Source: Gautieria morchelliformis (taxonomy: Eukaryota > Basidiomycota > Agaricomycetes > Gomphales > Gomphaceae). Taken from it: a DNA stretch of 64,000 nt. The number at the start of each line of letters is the position of its first letter. Positions within the stretch are counted from its first letter, which is position 1. The position numbers and the translations under genes were made by a program. Positions 47,546-56,902 of the stretch are shown piece after piece. The stretch is from NCBI GenBank assembly GCA_015179125.1, contig WHVA01000005.1:62001-126000 (forward strand). The letters run 5' to 3'. The notes under the pieces are model-generated. The model saw only the letters and a list, made by a program, of their open reading frames with translations. It had not been told where the DNA came from and searched no databases.

Positions 47546-49080
47546 AAGTTATACACGAGACCCTTCCGATTCAAGCCGTGGAAACACGTCTCGGTGTATC
47601 AATAATATACATAGGCAGTCTGGATCTCAACGCTCACGGGAGTATGCCATTATATTCTCTCCGGAAGTAAGCATATGATCTGATACCGATCTCGCCCTCC
47701 ACTACATGGATGTCTCAGGCTGTGGGCGTTGAGAACTTCACCCTCGAGCTCGCTCCCAGCTGCTTAAAACCCAGTCAATTCTGGGAACACTGAGTTTCAT
47801 GCGTCATAGCACAGCAAGTCAAAATTGAGCACCTCTGGGTACTGACTGCTTAATTACCCGTCAAAAGCCACGAGGCCATGAACCTCCACCGCAATGATCT
47901 TCCCGTCATCGTCGGTCGCCACGTCTACGCCAAAGCACCATCGTTTCCCGTACTTGATATTACGCAGTCAGGAACTAGGATTTTATCGTCGCCTTTGGGC
48001 TGCGCCAGTGTCTGAACGAACGTGTGTACGTCAATCGGAGGCTCATTGCAGGTGCTATAGCAGTCATGGCGCCTTGATGTGTTATTCCTCTTGAGAGAAT
48101 AGACAGAGTACCACCGTCGACAGTGGCTTTAGTATAATGGGTCCATTCGTCGCAAAGCACTCCAGCAGCCAAATCGAGACTGATGCCGATCTGCTCTGTG
48201 ACGACGACATGCCTCTCCTCTCCCGCTCTCATGTGTATCGTAGTGGAAAGGTGTCCGTCGCACACGAAAGGAGTCTCACAGCAAGGGGCAGTGAGTGGAA
48301 AACATTTCGATTACTCCGATCTCATCATTGGAAGTGCCAGTGGCATCTCCGCCTTCAAGTTCCTCCCTAAAGTTGGAGAATTATACTTGCGCGATTCTCT
48401 GGGGCGTCCTTAGTGATATAAACCCTCCTCTTCCCACTCTCGTGCGTGTTCCACTGGTGCGTTGGACTCACTACGTCAAGCTCGGCGCCTGAGGCCTGAA
48501 GGCTTGCGCCGAACCTATGGTAATATTTTTTTCCGGTCAGGCAACTCAACATATGGATGTCTAACGTCTCTCAATAACTTTGAAGCCAAGGCAACGCCTG
48601 TGGGTTGATCCGGAGGGCCGCTATTGGCTCGAGCGAGACGCCTGAAAACCTTTTGAGGTGTCCACAGGGGCCTTTTATTGACCCCAATTTCCGAACGTTA
48701 TGCGAGCAGTGACGTTGGCCACAAACACAGTCAGAAAGTGATATCGAGGTGCGATGCCGTAGCAGGCCCAGTTGCGGCGGATCTCCAGCCACTTGCTTGT
48801 TTTGGCACGTCGCACGGCCGCAGGTGCCGAGCTCAGAGGGTAAAATAATATAGCATCTTTTAACACGACTGTGGTCTGTGCTTCCGTACCTTTGTGGATT
48901 CGACAATTCATCTAAGCACAGCTTAATCGTTTTATAATCTGTGACTTTTCCAGCTATCCTTCCCGGTCTTGGTTGAATACTAGGGAACACGGTACACAAC
49001 GGCCGTGCCAGCTGTCGCAAATGTCGGCCTGGTGGGATGTAGCAGGGTGATGTCTGGATATGAGGTTAGAGGTCAGTTTG
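47546..49080. repeat. Duplicated ~1.5-kb unit, copy A
   Basis: Begins AAAGTTATACACGAGACCC and matches 49671-51240 over most of its length, with scattered substitutions. On the minus strand it holds coding-like pieces: KRWCFGVDVATDDDGKIIAV then EVHGLVAFDG-stop (about 47870-47960) and VVVTEQIGISLDLAAGVLCDEW (about 48130-48230), and further up HQWNTHESGKRRVYITKDAP. These look like one unknown minus-strand gene with introns, now with stops between pieces. The outer part (48.7-49.05 kb) shares LDELSNPQRYGS with copy B. Family not recognised. Confidence 0.75.
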
Positions 49081-49119
49081 TTTTATATTACGCGTTGGGC
49101 TCACGATGCATGTCATCAA

Positions 49120-49675
49120 CATCCAGGGACACTGTCTGGTCGACCCAGGGCAAAATTAAGGCTGCTACAGCCCACCGTGCATTCCTCACCGTGATGGTAG
49201 GGCCCACCCAGATGCCCCGCGTGCAAGAGAGCCGATGAAACGGTACATCATTACCTGTTCAGATGCCCGAGTTACGCAAAGCAGAGGGAAGAACTGAACC
49301 GAGAGCTACGCAGAGGGGCAAGCTCGACGAAGGTTTTGCTGGCCAGACCCAAGGCGATGAAGCCGTTGTTCAGGTACGTCCAGGCCACGAGAAGGTTCGA
49401 AGAGGCGTACGGCGATCTAACTCTACGGGGAGAGACAGGCGGGGACGGCGACTGAGAGGGGGTCAGGGAGCACAACAGAGAAGTAAAGAAGATCTTCCCC
49501 CGCCCACATAGGCACGGACAGGCTCCGGGCTTCGCCCAAGAGCGCAAGTAGAGATCGAGAAATATAGGGCAGATAGAAATAATTTGCGACCGGCGATATG
49601 TATACCTTGTCTTACATAGGGCTTTGCCCCAAAAGACAATAAATTGGATTATAAAAATAAAAAATAAAAAAAAGT
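49120..49675 (+). mobile_element. 3' end of a LINE-like non-LTR retrotransposon
   Basis: Only the last part of the polyprotein is present. It reads CPACKRADETVHHYLFRCP, a C-C-H-C knuckle typical of the end of fungal LINE reverse-transcriptase polyproteins, then SYAKQREELNREL and a tail ending EEAYGDLTLRGE-stop. Sequence before the knuckle (KIKAATAHRAFLTVM) is cut by a stop. The 3' end is an A-rich run (ATAAAAATAAAAAATAAAAAAA at about 49651-49673). It is a 5'-truncated, dead insertion placed exactly between repeat copies A and B. Confidence 0.75.
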
Positions 49676-51240
49676 TATACACGAGACCCTTCCGATTCAG
49701 GCCGTCGAAACACGACTCAGTGTATCCGTAATATACATATATATGCAGCCTGGGTCTCAACGCAACGCTGTCGCGAGTACGCAATTATATTCTCTACGGA
49801 AGTAAGCATATGATCTGATACCGATCTCGCCCTCCACATGGATGTCTGTGAGGCGTCGAGAACTTCACCGTCGAGTTCACACCCAGCGACTTAAAAACCA
49901 GTCAATTCTGGGAACATTGAGTTTCATGCGTCATAGCACAACAAGTCGCGAGTCAAGGTTTGAGTACCTCTGGGTACTGACTACTTAATTACCCGTCACA
50001 AGCCACGGGGCCATAAACCTCCACCGCAATGATCATTCCGTCATCGTCGGTCGCCACGTCTACGCCAAAGCACCATCGTTTCCCGTACCTGATGTTAGGC
50101 AGTCAGGAACATGGATTTTATCGTCGCCTTTAGGGTAGGCTGCACCAGTGTCCGAACGAGAGTAAGTCAATCGGAGGCTCATTATCGGAGGCTCATTGCC
50201 GGTGCTAGAGTAGCCATGGCGCCTCGATCTGTTATTCCTCTTGGGAGAATAGGTAGAGTACCGCCGTCGATAGTGGCTTCAGTATAACGCGTCCATTCGT
50301 CGTAGAGCACTCCAGCAGCCGAAGACGGATGCGCTGACCTGCTCTGCGACGACAGTGGAGCGAAAAAAAAAACCGTATCACGATAGGTTCGGCGCGAGCC
50401 TTCAGGGGCCGAGCTTGACGTTTGCACTGGTGAGTCCAACACAGCAGTGGAACACGCATGATCTGAGTGGGAGGTTGATATGACTAAGAACGCCCCAGAG
50501 AATCGCACAAGTATAATTCTCCAACTTTTTGCATGGTGTGAGAGTTGCTTACAAACTGATTATCTGCGGTCATGCGGAGGCAAGGGAGGAAAAAGGCAGA
50601 GATGCCACGCGTGCCTGTTCCAACGATGAGATTGAAGTAATCGCAACGTTTTCCACTCACTGCCCCTTGCTGCGAGACTCTTTTCGTGTGCGACGGACAC
50701 CTTTCCACGACGATACACATGAGAGCCGGAGAGGAGAGGCCTCGGCCCTCGAATGTCGCCTCAGAGCGATCAGAGTGCGCGAAGATGAGTGGCGTGTTCC
50801 ACGCCGAGCAGAGACGTTAGTCACAAACTCAGTAGAAAGCGATAAAGTTAGACTCGGAGGAGAGCACAGCACTCAGTTGGGTGATGGAGAACGAGGAATG
50901 GATGCTGGGCCCAGTTGGGGCGGAGCTCCAGCCACTTGGTTGTTTTTGGCCCGTCGGACGGCAGGCGTGCCGAGCTCAGGTAGAATAGTTGAACGACTGT
51001 GGTCTGCACTGCCGTACCTTTGTGGGTTCGACAATCCATCTAAGCACCTTAATCGTTTTATAATCTGTGGCTTTTCTGCTATCTCTTCCCAGTATTGGTA
51101 TTGAATACTACAGAACACGGCACACGGGCAGTTCTGGTTGTCGATCGGAATGATGTTGGTCTCCCTGGTGGATGTAGTAGAGCGAGGTCTGGACTTGAGG
51201 TTGGAGGTCAGTCTGTATTCTATTCCGCGATTAATAGGGC
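49671..51240. repeat. Duplicated ~1.5-kb unit, copy B, with internal inversion
   Basis: Starts with the same AAAGTTATACACGAGACCC as copy A and follows it to about 50355. From about 50372 to 50745 the sequence is the reverse complement of copy A 48208-48530 (for example ATAGGTTCGGCG and GAATCGCACAAGTATAATTC). It then rejoins copy A order near 50860 (CAGCCACTTGGTTG, CTGTGGTCTGC, ATCGTTTTATAATCTGTG). The minus-strand coding pieces of copy A are thus broken here and the copy cannot encode the same protein. Confidence 0.8.
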
Positions 51241-51299
51241 TGATCACAGTAGAGGATTTGACCTGGATTTGATGGGGATTTGAGAAATGGATTTGGATG

Positions 51300-51390
51300 T
51301 CAAATCCATCCAAATCCTATCGTGTCCATAAGCCGCCAGGCTCAAAATGCGAAATTTCGAAATTTGCGCTTACCAATTATGTCCACCCGC
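51300..51390. repeat. Dispersed repeat end, left partner
   Basis: TGTCCATAAGCCGCCAGGCT and the following AAAATGCGAAATTTCGAAAT run to CTTACCAATTATG. The same sequence occurs reverse-complemented at 62925-63000. The flank contains repeated GGATTTGGATTTG-like words in both places. Confidence 0.8.
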
Positions 51391-51780
51391 ATAGCACCGG
51401 TGTGGACCTGTGTCGTCGACACGTCTGGCTCATGTCATCCGGCGTCAGTCGAGCTCAACACCGGAGCAACCGGCGTCCAGCCCCGGAACAAGCCACGGAG
51501 CAATCAAACCACTCGTGCTCGTCGTCGTTGACGACGAGCAAGCCATACCTTTTGTATTTAATTATTTATGCATAAATAAAATACAAATTAATACTCCAAT
51601 ATAAAGATATCTCCACCTTCTACCGTTATGGCCAATACACCTGTTGCGTCATCAAGGCTCCTGAGGACCCCACGTGTCAAATCCTCTGGTGGCGTCTCCA
51701 GGGGTCGCATCAGGTGGTTCGTTATACCACTGAGACTCGCATGAGTTCTCACACGTGCATCCCAGTCCATGCTAAGTCCT

Positions 51781-52390
51781 ACCTATGTCACCGAAGTGGC
51801 TCCCAAGGAAGTTCGTGGTCGGATCACGGGTCTCTTTCAGGTGTGCCTCACTGTAGGCATTGCGGTGCGTTTTCTCCCCTATTACGACCCGTTTATCTAC
51901 GCGCATACTCATTTGACTTGCAGATCAGCTATTGGATAGTCTACGGCGGTCCGTCCTACTCCTTCGTAAACTGTACCTGTAGTGACATTTCGCTATAGTT
52001 AATCTCCATTTTGGCACGCCCACCCAGCAATGGCGAATACCTATGGGTTTCCAAGTCGCTCCGGTTGGACTCATGTTCATACTCCTCTTCTTCTACCGTG
52101 AAAGTCCCGTAAGCCCTCTGTTACCTCCCCCATCACCACTCAAGATTCACCCCTTCTCTCTCCCAGCGTTGGCTCGCACGTCACAATCAAGAAGAACAGG
52201 TGCCTTTACTCCCGTCCCAGCTCTTGCCTGAAACAGAGTTTTAACTCCCTCTCCAAAACAGTCCCTCACAAACTTGGCCTGGTTCCGCAAACTTCCTGTT
52301 GACGATCCGCGCGTGGGAGAGGAGTTTACGGAGATATTGGCCACGGTGAAAGAGGAGCGCGAGAGTAGAGGCCCTCTGCGGCAGTGTTAG
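51781..52390 (+). pseudogene. Fragment of an MFS sugar transporter
   Basis: Hexose/quinate-type transporters carry the pieces seen here: YVTEVAPKEVRGRITGLFQV (start of the conserved mid-N-terminal region), CLTVGIA joined over an intron to ISYWIVYGGP, GFQVAPVGLMFILLFFYRES, and TSLAWFRKLPVDDPRVGEEF followed by TEILATVKEERESRG. Together these cover only the stretch from about transmembrane helix 4 to the central loop. The RW-LLSKG part of the PESPRWL motif, the first helices and the whole C-terminal half are missing. It is a relic or an exon-scale transduction. Confidence 0.75.
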
Positions 52391-53330
52391 TACGAGGCGC
52401 CTGGTAGGGGAAGGAGACTTACAGGCTTCACGTCAGTTTTTACCGAAACCATAGTTCCGTGGCGCCATTGGAGGACGAACATGGTTGTCGTATAGTCGTA
52501 ATCAATAGCTAGGACGATAACTACATCATCTGAGAGTGACGTATCGGCGACAGGTAGCTCTTGCGTTAGTGAACTGTGATGAATAAATGAGGCTTGCGTG
52601 GAATACACCCCTTCGGTGAATTCCAATCGCAGTAGATGATAGTGCTGAGTACCCGTGCTGGGATATTTAAGGGAATTACGCTTCCGGTGATTTTAGAATG
52701 TAAGTTAAAACTTACGACAAGATTCCGTCTCGAACGAGAAACATTACAGCCCGACCTTCCTCTACCGGCCTCCATTGGAGAACAACATCTTCAGGAATGT
52801 CTAAAAGGGTGGTCAAGATCAGTGTGTGCAAGAGATTGAGTCCAACACCGCATTTGCAAAATGCAGAGATGAAGCGGTTGATGGCTGCGGTGATGCGGCC
52901 ACGCCTGTCACAACTCATCAGGTAGATGAGATGTCGAAGAGGATGTCTTGTTGAATTGAAGAGCATCCAAGAGGGCGTGATATGCACGCTCGTCTGAACA
53001 ACGTAAAAACTTGAAGGGTGGTGTAGAAATAGAGAGCTGTCAGACCTTGGAATCGACGAGGGAGTCCATAGGAAACGGCGACGGCAAGGTATTGTACGAG
53101 GGGGGGTTAGTGGAGTATTAGGCGTTGATCGATTAGCTACAATGGGTTCAGAGGGAGAGTGTGTCGCAGGGTGAACTTGAAGACACATTTCTCTGATTCT
53201 CATCTTAGGAAACCATGGTGAAGTTACGTAAAGAGTAGAGCCTTTTTTCTAGGAATTTGCAAAGGGAGTGATGTATGTCAATTGAAGCAGTAATTACTAA
53301 CTATAGAAATATCCCTCTGATATCTGCCGA
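52391..53330 (-). other. Unassigned region, possible minus-strand exons
   Basis: Minus-strand open stretches at 52712-53203 (ending DIPEDVVLQWRPVEEGRAVM) and 52387-52626 (SDDVVIVLAIDYDYTTTMFV) read like protein but contain no motif I recognise and cannot be joined with confidence. The region could hold one uncharacterised gene or debris. Confidence 0.3.
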
Positions 53331-53745
53331 CTAAGATACCGTGTCTAATTCTTGAAGTTCCAGCCCCTTGCAAACGTGGTTACAAACATGCATATCTTTG
53401 AAATCCTTCAGACCAGCGGCACCTTCATTGCGAGGGAACGGAGCTTCGTCCTCACTGTGAAACTACATCAGAGCGAATGCATTGTAATATGAATAGACGT
53501 ACTCTCGATCATGGTGCGTAGTAGCACCAACAACCAAGGCATTGTTTGTCCCATCCGGCATGTCTGTCGCGCATGATTAGCCTAATTATCAGTGCGGACA
53601 CCGCGACGTACAAGAGAAGCCAGTATGAACAGTGTGTCCTTTCTTCACAACCCAGACAAAATGAGAAAATGCAGCCAAGGTTTGAGTTACAAGTAGATTG
53701 TTATTCTGCTGGTCTCCCTCCGGCATGACTTTCAACATTGTTGGA
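53331..53745 (-). pseudogene. Alpha-kinase catalytic-domain relic
   Basis: The minus strand reads LLVTQTLAAFSHFVWVVKKG, then a broken stretch, then PRNEGAAGLKDFKDMHVCNH with VCKGLELQELDTVS-stop. The last block matches the end of alpha-kinase domains, where a DxHxCxxxCxxLGL-type zinc/phosphate-binding motif closes the C-lobe (the intact gene at 56903 has DQHQCNEICHALGF). In-frame stops lie between the blocks, and no N-lobe is visible. Confidence 0.6.
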
Positions 53746-53763
53746 GCGGGTGCCATGAGCCAT

Positions 53764-54108
53764 TAGGGTGTTTCACGCTTGCGTTTTCGTGGCGTTTTCG
53801 TCGATATTTTCACGACGTTTTTGAGGCGTTTTCGGAAAATGCCCTAGAAAAACGTGAGTTGCAAAAGCGCCGCCGGAGGCCCTTTCGCCGCGTTTTTGAT
53901 CGCATTTTTCATGGCGTTTTTCAGGCAATAGAAAGTTCCCTTACGTGTATTATATAATCAATGTAACTTGTCTTAATGCCGGGATCCACCCGTTTCACGC
54001 TTGGCATTTTCCACGCATTTTCGCTGACCTTTTTCCAAAAGCGGCGACGAAAACGCTGACGAAAAAACCTCTGAAAAAACCACGAAAACGCAAGCGTGAA
54101 ACACCCTA
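53764..54108. mobile_element. MITE with inverted termini, copy 2
   Basis: About 341 bp between TA dinucleotides. The termini GGGTGTTTCACGCTTGCGTT and, inward from the other side, the same sequence continuing TTCGTGG are perfect inverted repeats of about 28 bp. The interior contains many TTTTCGxCG words and pairs with itself extensively. Copy 1 (35166-35451) matches in inverted orientation. No coding capacity. Confidence 0.9.
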
Positions 54109-55268
54109 TTGACACCCTGGATATGAAGCCGGAACTCGGACCATCTCATAGCTCCAGCGTAAATCTCCGGCGACAATCACCGCGTTTTAGGGGTTCGTAA
54201 TCGTGGTGGGAATTCTCACGAGTAGGTGAGATCTAGCGGGGTTATAGTGGGTGCTCGGGCTGTGATCAGTCGGGGTACTCGGATCATGAATATGGTGTGC
54301 CTTGCGTTCAGTTTAGATACCTTCATAGATGTTAGTCCTCGTTCGTAGGTCCAAACAATATAGGTATTCAGCATCATAACACGTGAGCTCATCACAGCCT
54401 GACCGACCCGCCTCCTCTGAGCACAAGCTTTTATGAACTTGTCAAATTGTGCCCGCGCATATCGTGTATTTGCGATGCTATTACCTACATCCATGTTTAA
54501 GCCTCGCAAGTAGTCCTAATCTAATTATACTTGAGCCCCTCGAAACCAGGCAGATCGGTGGAGATAAAAAATTAGTTCCATTACTCTAATAGGTAACGCG
54601 ATGCGTCATAGCTACATCGCGTCCACACCGCCCCATAGAATTTTATTTTCTACCTTAAGAGCCGTTCCACTGCCTTCCCCGCACCCTGAAAACATGCGGG
54701 TTGTTCACCACGAACCGAGCGACCCATATCCCACCCACCGCCAACTCTGACGAATTCGAAGTTGCGTAATGCCCAATAAATGAAGCAAAGAACATATGTA
54801 CGCGAGTCATCAGGATACCTGCTCATCAAATATCAACATTGCAACGACATACGAGACTTGTACTTACACTGCACGCTGAGTATAGCGACAGCTTCTCTGT
54901 AGCCAATTAAGGAAAGGCAACTGATGATAAAAACTGCTCCCTGGACTTACAACCCCGATTCCCACCAGCGTAAACCGGTGCAGCTGCCAAAACGGAGGGT
55001 CTGTGAGTAAAAAGTTCGTGTACGGCAGCAGTGGAAACATACAACTGAAGGGGAATCAGTGGCCCACGTGTGTACCATGTCTATGCGAGCTCACCTTCAG
55101 CGAAACTGCAGATGGCCATGTGTACACTTTTTGAAGGGATTAAAATATGACAGTTTTGAAAGAACGGCTTCACCTAAGATATACAGGATAAGGATAAACT
55201 GTCCAAAATAACGGTTCTATGAAAGGCGCCGTCAGCTTCGTCCTGGCCCAGCTGAGAAGTGGAAAGTT
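54109..55268. other. Unassigned region
   Basis: No named gene. Minus-strand stretches FIGHYATSNSSELAVGGIWV followed by ARFVVNNPHVFRVRG (about 54665-54790) and FWQLHRFTLVGIGVV (about 54955-55000) look like exons of a small membrane protein, but no family is recognised. Another frame at 54216-54509 has no motif. Confidence 0.3.
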
Positions 55269-56240
55269 CTACGAATAGGAATAGCCCTTTTCCAAATCTA
55301 TGTCCAGAGTAATTCCATACAAGTCGTATCTGCGTATAACTGCGTAAGAGAAATTGACTTCAGCAGGATCATGCCGCGAGAGCGAATAGAAGCTGAGGAC
55401 AGGGAGTTTGGGGTACTCGTCACGGAACCGAGAAAGAAGTGACACTGTAAAGGAGCCGAAAGACGGCGCGTCCATGCACAGCTGGACACCCTAAGGACGT
55501 GTCCGATTAAGCGATGAGCACAAGCGGCCTGCGGCAGAAGACGTACCTGTAACAAGTCGCACTCTTCTGCAAATAGTCTGAAGGAGTCTTCCAGCACAGC
55601 CTGATTCTGGGTATATGCATCCCTTGTCAGTCTCATGGAACTTTTCCATATGGGTAGTCAAGTGAACGCACCGTATCGTACGTGACACCCTGTGGCCATC
55701 CGGCTTTGCGCTCCCACTCTGCAGGGTCCGGGATGCGGTGGAGACCGCGAGGATGGTAAAACACGCGTGAATAGTCAAACCAAAAGCGAATGGACGAAGT
55801 GAGATTGGGGACAGAATCGTGCTCGCCTTCGTCCATTTCCACATCTAAGTCATCTTCATCCTCTTCATCCTCCCCAGCGTCAAGGCAGGTGTGATATGAG
55901 CTCTGCGGGATAGGGTCCTGGAGATGCTCTGAAACAGGCCCTGTCCTGAGGTTTTCTAGGTTGGAAATGAAGAGCGAATGTCAAAAATGGAGCTGACCAC
56001 GTCAAATCGACCGGGGCATCTTCTTCACCAACATTGAGAGCATTGATATGGGATAAAGAGGCAAATTTGCCTGTATGGCGTTTGAGATGGTTAAGACATA
56101 CTTATATGCACTGTTGGATTTACTCTTGTAATCGATCAAGAGGAGGCGGGGACAGAAGGTCGTAGAGCCCTGGGGGACATCGGAATCGGTAAGAATGGCG
56201 GTGGTAGTCGCTGACATACATCTGGCGCAAGACCCTCTCT
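55269..56240 (-). pseudogene. Misato/DML1-like gene, truncated at both ends
   Basis: Misato/DML1 is a tubulin-like protein needed for mitochondrial inheritance. Minus-strand exons read SFREGLAPD, GSTTFCPRLLLIDYK, FASLSHINALNVGEEDAPVD, a Glu/Asp-rich linker, SIRFWFDYSRVFYHPRGLHR, LRLFAEECDLLQ-type text (SFRLFAEECDLLQ), GVQLCMDAPSFGSFTVSLLS with RFRDEYPK, and end GYSYS-stop. These follow the family order through its first half. The N-terminus with the conserved start (misato segment II) is not found upstream of SFREGL, and nothing after 55269 matches the remaining half. A truncated copy is the simplest reading; unrecognised distant exons are possible. Confidence 0.6.
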
Positions 56241-56902
56241 GAATGACACGTTGGACCCGGCGGCGCACACGCACATGGCCCCACACATTCACGCGCCCAC
56301 GCCCTTCCCTGTGCCGTCGCCGCTCTCGCCGTTCCCCCGCGCACCGTGGTCTGTGAGGTGTGGTGTGCCCGCGCTGTGGGGCACGAAAAGCAAAAAGCAC
56401 ACATGGCCATGACCGTGATGTGCCCGCCCAGTGCTACTGGCCCACATGGGGCGAACACATCACGGTCATGGTGGTGGTGGTGAGAGAGGAAGAACGAGTG
56501 TACTCTAATTACATAAGGTCGGGATCTGAAAGGACTTGAGAGAATTCTACTAGTACTAGTAGTGACTAATATATTGTTAAGTCGCTGCTCTCCAAATTTT
56601 TCCAAGTTCAGCCCGGGAACGAGCAATCATATGCCCTTGCATGTGTTGCCGCGTGGCCACACATGGCTGAAGTCTGATCGGGATCAAGTGTCGGTCTGAT
56701 TTATCCGTACTATGACAGAATCCGACAACCGACGATGTGGGGTTACCCTGGGTACTCGTGATCCTATGTTGAAGATTGAGGACATGGGGTTGAAGAAGAT
56801 TGAACCCAGCCCCAGGTATTTAGACGTCCGCGGCGCCGACATCATCGTAGATCACGAGTACCCACTAATGTCTAGGAGTTGGCGCTTCTATATCAGACTA
56901 GC
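56241..56902. other. Region between DML1-like and alpha-kinase genes
   Basis: No gene recognised. Holds a perfect 16-bp inverted repeat, CCATGACCGTGATGTG at about 56408-56423 and its complement at about 56456-56471, with a loop of about 32 bp, and a GC-rich strand at 56260-56400. Confidence 0.45.

Noticed and set aside
49263..49511. Separate small gene in the LINE region
   Set aside because: It is a frame-shifted shadow of the retroelement polyprotein end, whose C-C-H-C knuckle is in another frame.
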